A DNA stretch of 64,000 nucleotides from contig FOAY01000002.1 in assembly GCA_900109485.1 (NCBI GenBank), positions 308,913 to 372,912 on the forward strand, given 5' to 3'. Below the pieces are notes generated by a model. The model was given only the letters and a program-made list of their open reading frames with translations, searched no databases and was not told the DNA's origin. The stretch's first letter is position 1. Every line of letters starts with the position of its first letter. Both the position numbers and the translations under genes were made by a program. Of the stretch, positions 28,459-38,639 are shown in pieces. This DNA is from Kosakonia sacchari. Its GTDB lineage: Bacteria; Pseudomonadota; Gammaproteobacteria; Enterobacterales; Enterobacteriaceae.

Positions 28459-29175
28459 TTATTCCTGCAGATCGCCGCAGAAACGGTAACCTTCACCGTG
28501 AATGGTGGCGATGATTTCCGGTGTGTCCGGCGTGGATTCAAAATGTTTGCGAATGCGGCGAATCGTCACGTCCACGGTGCGGTCGTGTGGCTTCAGCTCG
28601 CGGCCGGTCATTTTTTTCAACAGTTCGGCACGGGACTGGATTTTCCCCGGATTTTCGCAGAAGTGCAGCATCGCACGGAATTCACTGCGCGGCAGCTTAT
28701 ACTGTTCGCCGTTTGGGCTAATCAGTGAGCGGCTATTGATATCCAGCTCCCAACCGTTGAACTTGTAGCTGTCAACGCTGCGGTGTTCTTCGCTGACCGA
28801 GCCCATATTCATGGTGCGGGACAGCAGATTGCGTGCGCGGATAGCCAGTTCTCGTGGGCTGAACGGCTTCGTGAGGTAGTCGTCGGCACCAATTTCGAGG
28901 CCCAAAATCTTATCGACTTCGTTATCACGTCCGGTCAGGAACATCAGTGCGACGTTCGCCTGCTCGCGAAGTTCGCGTGCCAGCAAAAGACCGTTTTTAC
29001 CTGGCAGATTAATATCCATAATCACCAGGTTGATATCATGTTCAGAAAGAATCTGATGCATTTCAGCGCCATCAGTCGCTTCAAAGACATCGTAGCCTTC
29101 TGCTTCGAAAATGCTTTTTAACGTGTTGCGTGTTACCAACTCGTCTTCAACAATAAGAATGTGCGGGGTCTGCAT
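28459..29175 (-). CDS. arcA: Aerobic respiration control response regulator ArcA
   Basis: This 238-aa OmpR-family regulator represses aerobic metabolism under low oxygen after phosphorylation by ArcB. The receiver domain has the phospho-acceptor Asp54 (IMDINLPG), acidic pocket EDE near residue 10, and conserved Lys103. A winged-helix DNA-binding domain covers about 135-235. Length matches E. coli exactly. The leader upstream is long and includes the opposite-strand yjjY and an FNR-like site. Confidence 0.98.
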   Translation of the reverse strand: MQTPHILIVEDELVTRNTLKSIFEAEGYDVFEATDGAEMHQILSEHDINLVIMDINLPGKNGLLLARELREQANVALMFLTGRDNEVDKILGLEIGADDYLTKPFSPRELAIRARNLLSRTMNMGSVSEEHRSVDSYKFNGWELDINSRSLISPNGEQYKLPRSEFRAMLHFCENPGKIQSRAELLKKMTGRELKPHDRTVDVTIRRIRKHFESTPDTPEIIATIHGEGYRFCGDLQE

Positions 29176-29269
29176 GTTTGCTACCTAAATTGCCAACTAA
29201 ATCGAAACAGGAAGTACAAAAGTCCCTGACCAGCCTGGTGCATGTCGAAAATTAACATGACGGCATAAC

Positions 29270-29410
29270 ATGACTAAAGTACGTAATTGCGTTCTTGATG
29301 CACTTTCCATCAACGTCAACAACATCATTAGCTTGGTCGTGGGCACTTTCCCTCTGAACCCGACAGTGTCAAAAACGGCTGTCATCCTAACCATTTTAAC
29401 AGCAACATAA
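29270..29410 (+). CDS. yjjY: Small conserved protein YjjY
   Basis: A 46-residue ORF, MTKVRNCVLDALSIN to AVILTILTAT, matches the annotated E. coli YjjY with only one or two substitutions (PLN in place of PQD). It lies in the arcA upstream region, divergent from arcA. A hydrophobic C-terminal part (about 34-46) is visible. The strong conservation of the DNA could reflect the arcA leader or promoter rather than the protein, and no function is known. Confidence 0.6.
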   Translation: MTKVRNCVLDALSINVNNIISLVVGTFPLNPTVSKTAVILTILTAT

Positions 29411-29808
29411 CAGGCTAAGACGTAAATGACACCCAATAAAACTACGCTTCGTTGACATATATCAAGTTCAATTGTAGCACGTTAACAGTCTGGCGAAATC
29501 TTCACAGCCAAATGCCAGCGCTTGCGACTATTTATTAATAAACCAACTAGTTGCGCATATTAATTGATAAAGATGATGAATCCAATACAAGAACGAAAGA
29601 CTGTCATAAAATACTATTTATAAACATAGGGATAAGTCCCTTCTGTTAACATCTTAGCAGGTACGATTGCTGATAAACAGTTTAGCTTTTTTTAATTGTG
29701 CGTAATCTGAAAATCAGTGATTCGTGTTAGAAAATTGTAAATTCGCTCTGCGTAGTATGTTGATGTATGTCACATTCTCCTGCGGAATCAGTAAGAAGAG
29801 AAAGTAAA
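29411..29808. other. Upstream region of arcA and yjtD without a gene
   Basis: This 398-bp AT-rich region holds an FNR-like site (29452-29465) and presumably the distal arcA promoters read leftwards and the yjtD promoter read rightwards. I see no further coding sequence. Confidence 0.7.
29452..29465. promoter_or_regulatory. FNR-like site upstream of arcA
   Basis: TTGAC-ATAT-ATCAA matches the FNR consensus TTGAT-n4-ATCAA at 9 of 10 positions. FNR control of arcA transcription is established in E. coli. The match is directly visible; the function here is inferred. Confidence 0.65.
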
Positions 29809-30495
29809 ATGCAATTGGCTGTTGTACTCGTTTGCCCTGCGAGGCCCGAAAACGTCGGCGCCGCTGCCCGGGCGATGAAAACCATGGGGTTTCATGACTT
29901 GCGCATCGTCGATAGCGATGCGCATTTGCAGGAAGGCGCGCGCCGTGTTGCCCACGGTTCCGGCGATATCCTTGATAATGTTAAAAGTTATGCGACGCTT
30001 GCCGACGCGCTGGCGGATGTTCAGTTCACCATTGCGACCACGGCGCGTAGCCGGGCGAAGTTCCACTATTACGCGACGCCAGCAGAACTGGGGCCGCTAT
30101 TGCAAGAGAAACGCACGTGGCTTGGCAGCGCTGCGCTGGTTTTTGGTCGCGAAGATTCCGGTTTAACCAATGAAGAGCTGGCGCTGGCGGACATCTTAAC
30201 CGGCGTGCCGATGGTCGCGGATTATCCATCGCTGAATCTGGGGCAGGCAGTAATGGTTTTTTGCTATCAATTAGCATCATTAATGCAACAGGCACCTCAG
30301 CAAGCGGCTCCGGTTGATGATAATCAGTTGCGCGCATTGCGTTTGCGAGCCCGCGAATTACTGGAAAAACTCGGCGTGGCGGACGATATAAAAATGGCAG
30401 ACTGGCTGGATCAGCGTCTTGGTCTGCTTGAACAGCGCGACACGGCAATGTTGCACCGATTGCTACACGATATTGAAAAAAAACTCGCCGAGTAA
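29809..30495 (+). CDS. yjtD: TrmH/SpoU-family RNA methyltransferase YjtD
   Basis: This 228-aa SPOUT-class methyltransferase has the alpha/beta trefoil-knot signature: an N-terminal PARPENVGAAARAMKTMG segment, GREDSGLTNEE and PSLNLGQAV near the SAM site. It is related to TrmJ (2'-O-methylation of tRNA), but its substrate is not assigned. ATG 29809 gives the E. coli-like N-terminus; an upstream in-frame start at 29767 is not supported. It is the last gene before thrL. Confidence 0.92.
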   Translation: MQLAVVLVCPARPENVGAAARAMKTMGFHDLRIVDSDAHLQEGARRVAHGSGDILDNVKSYATLADALADVQFTIATTARSRAKFHYYATPAELGPLLQEKRTWLGSAALVFGREDSGLTNEELALADILTGVPMVADYPSLNLGQAVMVFCYQLASLMQQAPQQAAPVDDNQLRALRLRARELLEKLGVADDIKMADWLDQRLGLLEQRDTAMLHRLLHDIEKKLAE

Positions 30496-30627
30496 GTCAC
30501 TGTGATAAGTTTGTTTTATAGTTAAAGCCGCTGAAATCTATTGTTGTAATGACCCTGTCGCGCTGAAATTAACTGTCGTTTCAGCGTAGCCGGGAAGGCG
30601 AATAAAAACGTAAAAAATAAAAATAAA

Positions 30628-30633
30628 TTGACT
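30628..30633 (+). promoter_or_regulatory. thr operon promoter -35 (TTGACT)
   Basis: TTGACT followed by an AT-rich stretch with TTTAACCAATATAGGC is conserved with the E. coli thrLABC promoter. I do not assign the -10 hexamer. Confidence 0.55.
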
Positions 30634-30705
30634 TAAGCGGGCAGATACTTTAACCAATATAGGCATACAGCACAGACAGATAATATTACAGAGCACACAA
30701 CATCT

Positions 30706-30774
30706 ATGACACGCATCAGCACCATTACCATTATTACAACCATCACCATTACCACAGGTAACGGTGCGGGCTGA
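30706..30774 (+). CDS. thrL: thr operon leader peptide ThrL
   Basis: A 22-codon leader ORF contains eight Thr and six Ile codons in residues 2-17, then GNGAG. Ribosome stalling at these codons when charged tRNA-Thr or tRNA-Ile is scarce prevents the attenuator hairpin and lets thrABC be transcribed. The E. coli peptide is 21 aa with eight Thr and four Ile, so this one is slightly richer in Ile. Confidence 0.93.
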   Translation: MTRISTITIITTITITTGNGAG

Positions 30775-30797
30775 CGCGTACAGGAAACACAGAAAAA

Positions 30798-30829
30798 AGC
30801 CCGCACCTGAACAGTGCGGGCTTTTTTTT
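30798..30829 (+). terminator. thr attenuator
   Basis: A perfect 9-bp stem (AGCCCGCAC with GTGCGGGCT) has a 7-nt loop and an eight-T tail. It lies 24 bp after the thrL stop and 25 bp before thrA. The 3' end of thrL (GGTGCGGGCTGA) can pair with the stem's left arm as the antiterminator. Confidence 0.93.
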
Positions 30830-30854
30830 CGACCAAAGATCAAGGGGTAAAACC

Positions 30855-33317
30855 ATGCGAGTGTTGAAGTTCGGCGGTACATCAGTGGCAAATGCAGAAC
30901 GTTTTCTGCGTGTTGCCGACATTCTGGAAAGCAATGCCAGGCAGGGGCAGGTAGCGACCGTACTTTCTGCCCCAGCGAAAATTACCAACCATCTGGTGGC
31001 GATGATCGAAAAGACCATCAGTGGCCAGGATGCAGTACCGAATATTAGCGATGCAGAACGTATTTTCGCCGACCTGCTGCAAGGGCTGGCCGATGCGCAA
31101 CCTGGATTTCCCCTCGCACAGTTAAAAACCTTCGTCGAACAAGAGTTCGCGCATATCAAGCATGTCCTGCATGGTATCAGCCTGCTGGGCCAGTGCCCGG
31201 ACAGTATCAATGCGGCGCTGATCTGCCGTGGCGAAAAACTCTCTATCGCCATCATGGCCGGTCTGCTGGAAGCGCGTGGCCATAAAGTCAGCGTTATCGA
31301 TCCGGTGGAAAAATTACTCGCCGTTGGTCACTATCTGGAATCGACTGTCGATATCGCAGAATCAACTCGCCGCATCGCTGCCAGCCGCATCCCACAGGAT
31401 CATATGGTGCTGATGGCAGGTTTCACTGCCGGTAACGAAAAAGGTGAGCTGGTCGTGCTGGGACGCAACGGTTCGGATTACTCTGCCGCCGTGTTGGCCG
31501 CCTGTTTACGCGCCGATTGTTGTGAGATCTGGACGGATGTCGATGGCGTCTATACTTGCGACCCAAGGCAGGTGCCGGACGCCAGGCTGCTGAAGTCAAT
31601 GTCGTATCAGGAAGCCATGGAGCTTTCCTACTTCGGCGCCAAAGTTCTTCACCCCCGCACGATTACCCCGATTGCCCAGTTCCAGATCCCTTGCCTGATT
31701 AAAAATACCGGTAACCCGCAAGCCCCCGGCACACTCATTGGTGCAACGTCGGACGAAGATGGTCTGCCGGTGAAAGGGATCTCCAACCTGAACAACATGG
31801 CGATGTTTAGCGTTTCAGGCCCGGGCATGAAAGGCATGGTCGGCATGGCCGCCCGCGTATTTGCGGCGATGTCGCGCTCAGGGATTTCCGTCGTCTTGAT
31901 CACCCAATCCTCCTCGGAATACAGCATCAGCTTCTGTGTGCCGCAGTCCGATTGTGTTCGCGCTCAGAAAGCAATGAATGAGGAGTTCTACCTGGAACTC
32001 AAAGAGGGGCTGCTGGAACCGCTGGCGGTGATGGAGCGTCTGGCGATCATCTCCGTGGTCGGCGATGGCATGCGTACCTTGCGCGGTATCTCGGCGAAAT
32101 TCTTTGCCGCTCTGACACGCGCCAATATCAACATTGTGGCGATTGCTCAGGGCTCCTCAGAACGTTCTATCTCGGTGGTCGTGAGCAATGACGACGCGAC
32201 GACCGGGGTACGCGTTACTCACCAGATGCTGTTTAACACCGACCAGGTGATTGAAGTTTTTGTCATTGGCGTTGGCGGTGTCGGCGGCGCGTTGCTGGAG
32301 CAACTGAAGCGGCAGCAAAGCTGGCTGAAAAACAAGCATATCGATCTGCGCGTCTGCGGCGTGGCGAATTCAAAAGCGTTGATGACCAATGTGCATGGCC
32401 TGAATCTGGAAAACTGGCAGGCTGAACTGGCGGAGGCGAAAGAACCTTTCAATCTGGGGCGCTTGATCCGTCTGGTGAAAGAGTATCATCTGCTTAACCC
32501 GGTGATTGTTGACTGTACCTCCAGTCAGGCGATGGCCGATCAATATGCGGATTTCCTGCGCGAAGGTTTCCACGTTGTCACGCCGAATAAGAAAGCCAAC
32601 ACCTCGTCGCTGGATTACTATCACCAGTTGCGTCGCGCAGCGGAGAAATCGCGCCGTAAGTTCCTGTATGATACCAACGTTGGTGCCGGCCTGCCGGTGA
32701 TTGAAAACCTGCAAAATCTGCTCAATGCCGGTGATGAGTTACAGCACTTCTCCGGGATCCTTTCTGGCTCACTGTCGTTTATTTTCGGCAAACTGGATGA
32801 GGGAATGAACCTCTCGGAAGCCACGGCACTGGCGCGCGAGTTGGGTTACACGGAACCGGACCCGCGAGACGATCTCTCCGGGATGGATGTTGCGCGTAAG
32901 TTGCTGATTCTGGCCCGTGAAACCGGGCGAGAACTGGAGCTTTCTGATATTGTCATTGAGCCCGTCTTACCCGCAACGTTTGATGCGTCCGGCGATGTTG
33001 AGAGCTTAATGGCGCGCCTGCCGCAACTGGATGACGAATTCGCCTCTCGCGTGGCAAAAGCCCGCGATGAAGGAAAAGTGCTGCGGTATGTCGGTAATAT
33101 TGAGGAAGATGGCACCTGTCGGGTGAAGATCGCCGCTGTTGACGGTAATGATCCGCTCTACAAAGTGAAAAATGGTGAGAATGCGCTGGCGTTCTACAGC
33201 CACTATTATCAGCCGTTGCCGTTGGTATTACGCGGTTACGGCGCGGGTAACGATGTAACAGCAGCTGGCGTCTTCGCAGACCTGCTGCGTACCCTGTCCT
33301 GGAAGTTAGGAGTCTGA
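30855..33317 (+). CDS. thrA: Bifunctional aspartokinase I/homoserine dehydrogenase I
   Basis: This 820-aa bifunctional enzyme carries out the first and third steps from aspartate to threonine. The aspartokinase domain starts with KFGGTSVAN; two ACT domains (about 315-460) bind threonine for feedback control; the NADP-binding GVGGVGG motif near 471 opens the homoserine dehydrogenase domain. Length equals the E. coli enzyme. It is first in thrABC and controlled by the thrL attenuator. Confidence 0.98.
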   Translation: MRVLKFGGTSVANAERFLRVADILESNARQGQVATVLSAPAKITNHLVAMIEKTISGQDAVPNISDAERIFADLLQGLADAQPGFPLAQLKTFVEQEFAHIKHVLHGISLLGQCPDSINAALICRGEKLSIAIMAGLLEARGHKVSVIDPVEKLLAVGHYLESTVDIAESTRRIAASRIPQDHMVLMAGFTAGNEKGELVVLGRNGSDYSAAVLAACLRADCCEIWTDVDGVYTCDPRQVPDARLLKSMSYQEAMELSYFGAKVLHPRTITPIAQFQIPCLIKNTGNPQAPGTLIGATSDEDGLPVKGISNLNNMAMFSVSGPGMKGMVGMAARVFAAMSRSGISVVLITQSSSEYSISFCVPQSDCVRAQKAMNEEFYLELKEGLLEPLAVMERLAIISVVGDGMRTLRGISAKFFAALTRANINIVAIAQGSSERSISVVVSNDDATTGVRVTHQMLFNTDQVIEVFVIGVGGVGGALLEQLKRQQSWLKNKHIDLRVCGVANSKALMTNVHGLNLENWQAELAEAKEPFNLGRLIRLVKEYHLLNPVIVDCTSSQAMADQYADFLREGFHVVTPNKKANTSSLDYYHQLRRAAEKSRRKFLYDTNVGAGLPVIENLQNLLNAGDELQHFSGILSGSLSFIFGKLDEGMNLSEATALARELGYTEPDPRDDLSGMDVARKLLILARETGRELELSDIVIEPVLPATFDASGDVESLMARLPQLDDEFASRVAKARDEGKVLRYVGNIEEDGTCRVKIAAVDGNDPLYKVKNGENALAFYSHYYQPLPLVLRGYGAGNDVTAAGVFADLLRTLSWKLGV

Positions 33318-33318
33318 C

Positions 33319-34248
33319 ATGGTGAAGGTGTATGCTCCGGCTTCAAGCGCCAATATGAGTGTTGGCTTTGATGTGCTGGGCGCGGCGGTGACGCCGGTAG
33401 ATGGAACGTTGCTGGGCGATAATGTTTCGGTGGAAGCCGCAGAACATTTCAGCCTGAAAAATATTGGCCGTTTTGCCAGTAAATTACCGACTGAACCGCA
33501 GGAAAATATCGTTTATCAGTGCTGGGAACTGTTCTGCCAGACGATTGGCAAGCAGGTTCCGGTGGCCATGACGCTGGAAAAAAATATGCCGATTGGCTCG
33601 GGGCTTGGCTCCAGCGCGTGTTCCGTTGTCGCCGCGCTGGTGGCGATGAACGAGTACTGCGGTAAACCGCTGGATGATACGCGCATGCTGGCGCTGATGG
33701 GCGAGCTGGAAGGGCGTATTTCAGGCAGCGTGCATTACGATAACGTCGCACCCTGTTTCCTCGGCGGTATGCAGTTGATGATCGAGGAAAGCGGCATTAT
33801 CAGCCAGCAGGTGCCAGGCTTTGATGAATGGTTGTGGGTGCTGGCCTATCCGGGCATTAAAGTCTCAACGGCGGAAGCGCGCGCTATTTTGCCCGCGCAA
33901 TATCGCCGTCAGGATTGCATCGCCCACGGGCGGCATCTGGCGGGCTTTATTCACGCCTGCTACACCCGTCAGCCCGCGCTGGCGGCAAAATTGATGAAAG
34001 ACGTGATTGCCGAGCCGTACCGCATGAAATTGCTGCCGGGCTTTGGCGAAGCGCGTCAGGCAGTGGCCGATATTGGCGCGCTGGCCTGTGGGATCTCCGG
34101 TTCCGGGCCAACGCTGTTTGCTTTGTGCGATAAGCCGGATACCGCCCAGCGCGTAGCCGACTGGCTTGGCAAACACTATCTGCAAAATCAGGAAGGCTTT
34201 GTTCATATTTGCCGGCTGGATACGGCGGGCGCACGAGTAGTGGGATAA
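33319..34248 (+). CDS. thrB: Homoserine kinase ThrB
   Basis: This 309-aa GHMP kinase phosphorylates homoserine with ATP. The GHMP ATP-binding motif [10 protein letters not shown] is at 91-100, and the C-terminal GISGSGPT motif is also present. It starts 1 bp after the thrA stop codon (TGACATG), so it is translated by coupling. thrC follows after 3 bp. Confidence 0.98.
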   Translation: MVKVYAPASSANMSVGFDVLGAAVTPVDGTLLGDNVSVEAAEHFSLKNIGRFASKLPTEPQENIVYQCWELFCQTIGKQVPVAMTLEKNMPIGSGLGSSACSVVAALVAMNEYCGKPLDDTRMLALMGELEGRISGSVHYDNVAPCFLGGMQLMIEESGIISQQVPGFDEWLWVLAYPGIKVSTAEARAILPAQYRRQDCIAHGRHLAGFIHACYTRQPALAAKLMKDVIAEPYRMKLLPGFGEARQAVADIGALACGISGSGPTLFALCDKPDTAQRVADWLGKHYLQNQEGFVHICRLDTAGARVVG

Positions 34249-34251
34249 CCA

Positions 34252-35538
34252 ATGAAACTCTACAACTTAAAAGATCACAACGAGCAGGTCAGCTTTGCGC
34301 AGGCCGTAACGCAGGGGCTTGGCAAAAATCAGGGCCTGTTTTTCCCGCACGAGCTGCCGGAATTTAACCTGACGGAAATCGACGCCATGCTGGAGCAGGA
34401 TTTCGTCAGCCGCAGCGCGAAGATCCTTGCCGCTTTTATTGGCGACGAAATTCCGCAGGACGCACTGGAGGCGCGGGTACGCGCCGCGTTTGCTTTCCCG
34501 GCGCCGGTTAAACCGGTAGAGAGCGATATCGGCTGTCTGGAGCTGTTCCATGGGCCAACGCTGGCGTTTAAAGATTTCGGCGGACGTTTTATGGCGCAGA
34601 TGCTGAGCGCCATCAGCGGCGACAAACCGGTGACCATTCTGACTGCGACCTCGGGTGATACCGGCGCTGCGGTTGCACATGCTTTCTACGGCATGAAAAA
34701 TGTGCGTGTGGTGATCCTCTATCCGCAAGGCAAAATTAGCCCGTTGCAGGAAAAACTGTTCTGTACGCTGGGCGGTAATATCGAAACTGTGGCGATTGAT
34801 GCCGACTTCGATGCCTGCCAGGCGCTGGTGAAACAGGCCTTCGACGATGAAGAACTGAAAACCGCGCTGGGGCTGAACTCGGCGAACTCGATCAATATCA
34901 GCCGCTTGCTGGCGCAGATTTGTTATTACTTCGAAGCGGTCGCGCAGCTGCCGCAGGAAGCGCGTAACCAGCTGGTTGTTTCCGTACCGAGCGGTAATTT
35001 CGGCGATCTGACCGCGGGTTTGCTGGCGAAATCGTTGGGGTTGCCGATCAAACGCTTTATCGCAGCGACCAATGCCAACGATACCGTGCCGCGCTTCCTC
35101 AAAGAGGGGCAATGGCAGCCGAAAGCGACGCAAGCGACGCTCTCAAACGCCATGGACGTTAGCCAACCGAATAACTGGCCGCGCGTTGAAGAGCTGTTCC
35201 GCCGTAAAATCTGGCGCCTGAATGAGCTGGGTTATGCTGCCGTGGACGATGAAACGACGAAAGCGGCCATGCGCGAGCTGAAGGATAAAGGCTATGTTTC
35301 AGAGCCGCATGCCGCGATTGCATATCGCGCCCTGCGCGATCAGCTTAATCCGGGCGAGTACGGTCTGTTCCTCGGTACGGCTCATCCAGCGAAATTCAAA
35401 GAGAGCGTGGAAGAGATTTTGGGCGAACCGTTGCCGCTGCCGAAAGAGCTGGCGGATCGCGCGGATCTGCCGCTGCTTTCCCACCAGTTACCTGCGGATT
35501 TCGCGGCATTACGCGAGTTGATGATGCGCAACGCGTAA
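34252..35538 (+). CDS. thrC: Threonine synthase ThrC
   Basis: This 428-aa PLP enzyme converts O-phosphohomoserine to threonine. The PLP-binding lysine is Lys107 in LAFKDFGG; the phosphate-binding SGDTGAA segment lies around 140. Length equals the E. coli protein. It is the last gene of thrABC; an imperfect GC-rich inverted repeat (35549-35570) follows the stop and may help termination. Confidence 0.98.
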   Translation: MKLYNLKDHNEQVSFAQAVTQGLGKNQGLFFPHELPEFNLTEIDAMLEQDFVSRSAKILAAFIGDEIPQDALEARVRAAFAFPAPVKPVESDIGCLELFHGPTLAFKDFGGRFMAQMLSAISGDKPVTILTATSGDTGAAVAHAFYGMKNVRVVILYPQGKISPLQEKLFCTLGGNIETVAIDADFDACQALVKQAFDDEELKTALGLNSANSINISRLLAQICYYFEAVAQLPQEARNQLVVSVPSGNFGDLTAGLLAKSLGLPIKRFIAATNANDTVPRFLKEGQWQPKATQATLSNAMDVSQPNNWPRVEELFRRKIWRLNELGYAAVDDETTKAAMRELKDKGYVSEPHAAIAYRALRDQLNPGEYGLFLGTAHPAKFKESVEEILGEPLPLPKELADRADLPLLSHQLPADFAALRELMMRNA

Positions 35539-35733
35539 TTTCTCTGCTTCCCCTGCCTGCAAGCGGGGGAATCAGGGAGAAATTATGTAGAAAAATGGCA
35601 GGGAAAACGGATGAATTCCCAATAAATGCGGGGGTTCAGAGATTAGGATTGCGGACAATAACAACAATATCTGGCGTTGCGTAATCTCCTGACATCGGCC
35701 CATAACGGGCAAGATGATGCAAAGGAGTAACCT

Positions 35734-36021
35734 ATGTTGAAACCTGTGATGTTAGCGCTTTCTATGATGTTGGTGGCTCCTCTGGCGGTTCAGGCCGAAG
35801 AAATCACCCTTGTGCCGGCAGTGAAACTGCAAATCGGCGATCGCGACCGCGGTGGAAACTACTGGGATGGCGGGCACTGGCGCGATCATGGCTGGTGGCA
35901 GAGACACTACGAATGGCGTGAGAACCGCTGGCAGCCGCACGGCCACTTTGACGACCGGCATGATGATCGCCATGACGATCACCGTGGCGGGCCGGATGAT
36001 GACTGGCATCGCCATCCATAA
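35734..36021 (+). CDS. yaaX: Small periplasmic protein YaaX (DUF2502)
   Basis: This 95-aa protein has a 21-residue signal peptide (cleavage after VQA). The mature part keeps the family core [16 protein letters not shown] and the aromatic [13 protein letters not shown] segment. The C-terminal 30 residues are dominated by His, Asp and Arg ([16 protein letters not shown] at 71-86), a potential metal-binding tail that differs from the His/Lys/Pro tail of E. coli YaaX. Function is unknown. A 195-bp gap with no gene separates it from thrC. Confidence 0.9.
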   Translation: MLKPVMLALSMMLVAPLAVQAEEITLVPAVKLQIGDRDRGGNYWDGGHWRDHGWWQRHYEWRENRWQPHGHFDDRHDDRHDDHRGGPDDDWHRHP

Positions 36022-36029
36022 CCTTTCTG

Positions 36030-36053
36030 ACCCTCTCCCGACCAGGAGAGGGT
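36030..36053. terminator. Bidirectional terminator between yaaX and yaaA
   Basis: A perfect 9-bp stem (ACCCTCTCC with GGAGAGGGT) with a 6-nt loop is followed by a T-run on the plus strand. It lies in the 37-bp gap between convergent yaaX and yaaA. Confidence 0.8.
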
Positions 36054-36058
36054 TTTTC

Positions 36059-36832
36059 TTACTGTTCGTGCCGCTTAAACACCAACTCTTCCTGCGATGA
36101 AACTTCCCGATCAAAGAAATAGCCTTCGCTGTTAAACCCGGTTAATTGCTCCGGTTTCGTCAGGCGATTCTCAATAATAAAACGACTCATCAGACCACGT
36201 GCTTTTTTGGCGTAGAAGCTAATGACTTTGAACTTGCCGTTTTTCTCGTCAAGAAACACCGGTTTAATGATCCGGGCGTTCAGCTTTTGCGTTTTGACCG
36301 ATTTGAAATACTCATCAGAGGCCAGGTTGATAACGATCTCATCGCCTTGCGCCGCAATGGCTTCGTTGAGTTTGTGGGTGATCACATCGCCCCAGAATTG
36401 GTAGAGATCTTTCCCTTTAGCATTTTCCAGGCGAATGCCCATCTCCAGCCGGTACGGCTGCATCAGATCCAGCGGACGCAGCACGCCGTATAAACCGGAA
36501 AGCATACGCAGATGTTGCTGCGCGAAATCGAAATCCGCATCGCTAAAGGTTTCTGCTTGCAAGCCGGTATAGACATCTCCTTTAAATGCCAGGATAGCCT
36601 GGCGCGCATTTTCCGGAGTGAAATCAGGCTGCCAGTCGTGAAAACGCGTGGCGTTCAGATCGGCCAGCTTGTCGCTGATCCCCATCAGCGCTTTGATTTG
36701 CGGCGCGGAGAGCTTACGTGCGCTGTTAATCAGTTGCTGCGAGTGATCCAGCAATTCCGGCTGGGTAAAACGCGTGGTCGCCAGCGGGCTTTGGTAATCG
36801 AGTGTTTTAGCAGGTGAAATCAGAATCAGCAT
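36059..36832 (-). CDS. yaaA: Peroxide stress protein YaaA
   Basis: This 257-aa DUF328 protein limits intracellular unincorporated iron during hydrogen peroxide stress in E. coli and belongs to the OxyR regulon there. The N-terminal [15 protein letters not shown] and central [13 protein letters not shown] segments are family hallmarks. It faces yaaX and is preceded on the same strand by yaaJ. Confidence 0.96.
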   Translation of the reverse strand: MLILISPAKTLDYQSPLATTRFTQPELLDHSQQLINSARKLSAPQIKALMGISDKLADLNATRFHDWQPDFTPENARQAILAFKGDVYTGLQAETFSDADFDFAQQHLRMLSGLYGVLRPLDLMQPYRLEMGIRLENAKGKDLYQFWGDVITHKLNEAIAAQGDEIVINLASDEYFKSVKTQKLNARIIKPVFLDEKNGKFKVISFYAKKARGLMSRFIIENRLTKPEQLTGFNSEGYFFDREVSSQEELVFKRHEQ

Positions 36833-36912
36833 ACTCAGTCCTTGCTGTGCGAGAAATTTCCGCTGACTTTAGCAAAAAAACCGACAGACTTGATCGATAG
36901 TTGCGATTAGCG

Positions 36913-38343
36913 CTACGAGCGGGGAATGTCATCCCAACTGCCTGGCGCCAGTTGACGCTTTATTTCTGGATAGCGCTTCGGGTCGAAGACCGGCATGACT
37001 CCCAGTTTGCGCTGGCGCAGATAGTCGCGGGCCAGCACTCTGACTACCGGCGAAAGCAGCAAAATGGCGGTCAGGTTGATCATCGCCATCAGCGCCATCA
37101 CGACATCGGCAATGTGCCAGATAAGCGGTACGCTGGGTATGGCACCTGCCACCACCATCAATAAAATACCGATGCGCAGCAGCCAGAGATTTCGAGTGCT
37201 GCTGCAGCGTAAAAAGATCAGATTATTTTCCGCATAAATGTAATTCGCGACGATCGAGGTAAAGGCGAAGAGCACGACGATGCAGGCGACAAAGCCCGCC
37301 CCCCAGCCACCGGTCAATGAGGTCATGGCTTGCTGCAACTGTTGGATGCCACCAAATGCATCGCTTAGCGGAACCGTACCCGCCAGCAACAATACCAGCG
37401 CGCTGGCGGTACAGACCAGGAAGGTATCCGTCAGCACGCCAATCATTTGCACAATTCCCTGTGCTACCGGATGCGGCGGCCATGAGGCGGCCATCGCGGC
37501 GGCGTTAGGCGACGATCCCAGCCCGGCTTCATTGGCAAACATACTGCGCTGAAAACCGCTGGTCATCGCCTGGCTCAGGGTGTAAGCCATCGTGCCTGTC
37601 GCCGCTTCCTGCCAGCCGAAAGCGCTTTTAATGATGGCGGCAAAAATTCCGGGCAGTAAGTTAGCATGCCAAAGACTGAGGCCCAGACTGGCCAGGATCC
37701 AGATAAGCCCTATCACTGGTACCAACCACTGCATCAGCCGTGTGGCCGGTTTTAATCCCCGGACAATGAAAAAGAGTACGCAGAGCGCCAGCACTATGCC
37801 GCTGGCGATTCCCGGCACGCCCCACGCAAAGTGCATGGCCCGTGCGACGGCGCTGGACTGAATGGTATTAAACACCAGGCCATACGCAAGTAGCAGGAAC
37901 ACTGAGAAAAGCACGCCCATCCAGCGCATACCTAAACCGCGCGCCATATACCATGCCGGGCCGCCGCGAAACTGATTTTCCGTATCACGCTCTTTATACA
38001 GTTGTGCCAGAGAGCATTCGGCAAAGCTTATCACCATGCCGATGAGCGCGGAGATCCACATCCAGAAAACGGCGCCTGGCCCGCCGGAGGTTAATGCAAA
38101 GGCCACGCCCGCCAGGTTGCCGCTGCCCAGCCTGGTTGCCAGGCTCAGACAGAGTGCCTGGTAAGCGGTGAGCGAGTTAGGTTGTGGCGTGCGGCTGCTT
38201 TTAAGGCTTTTCCCAAAGTCGCGCAGAAAACGAAAGGGGACAAACTGACTGCGGACAGCAAACCAGATACCCGCTGCTGCCAGCAGGTACACCATGAATG
38301 AGCCCCAGAGTATTTCACTGATAAACGAGAAAAATTCAGGCAT
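36913..38343 (-). CDS. yaaJ: Alanine/glycine:cation symporter-family transporter YaaJ
   Basis: This 476-aa AGCS-family transporter (sodium- or proton-coupled amino acid uptake) has about 11 hydrophobic segments. The conserved GSGNLAGVA segment (substrate/Na site region) and NEAGLGS are visible. ATG 38343 follows AGAGGAATGTTA and gives the E. coli length; another ATG two codons upstream (38349) is also possible. The substrate is not proven. Confidence 0.93.
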   Translation of the reverse strand: MPEFFSFISEILWGSFMVYLLAAAGIWFAVRSQFVPFRFLRDFGKSLKSSRTPQPNSLTAYQALCLSLATRLGSGNLAGVAFALTSGGPGAVFWMWISALIGMVISFAECSLAQLYKERDTENQFRGGPAWYMARGLGMRWMGVLFSVFLLLAYGLVFNTIQSSAVARAMHFAWGVPGIASGIVLALCVLFFIVRGLKPATRLMQWLVPVIGLIWILASLGLSLWHANLLPGIFAAIIKSAFGWQEAATGTMAYTLSQAMTSGFQRSMFANEAGLGSSPNAAAMAASWPPHPVAQGIVQMIGVLTDTFLVCTASALVLLLAGTVPLSDAFGGIQQLQQAMTSLTGGWGAGFVACIVVLFAFTSIVANYIYAENNLIFLRCSSTRNLWLLRIGILLMVVAGAIPSVPLIWHIADVVMALMAMINLTAILLLSPVVRVLARDYLRQRKLGVMPVFDPKRYPEIKRQLAPGSWDDIPRS

Positions 38344-38639
38344 TAACATTCCTCTTGTTGATGCCGGGTTTGTAACCTGGGGCGAGGCTGTCGTTGGAAG
38401 CACATCACTTCGCAGGCAATTAATTAGGAGAGTTTACCATACTATTTACACAGCATTGTCTGCGGTTGCGCTGGCAGGTCGTCGTGTTATCATCAGGGCA
38501 GACCGGTTACATCCCCCTAACAAGTATACTCGTCATACTTCACGTTCAGGTGCGCTGGCTGCGGTTGTGCTTCAGGGGCGCAAACGTGTCGTGAGCCTGA
38601 CATGGATTATTCAGGGTATCTTTAAAGAGAAATACTATC

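Noticed and set aside
35734-36114. Minus-strand ORFs rich in His/Arg opposite yaaX
   Set aside because: They mirror the repetitive His/Asp codons of yaaX and cross the yaaX-yaaA terminator.
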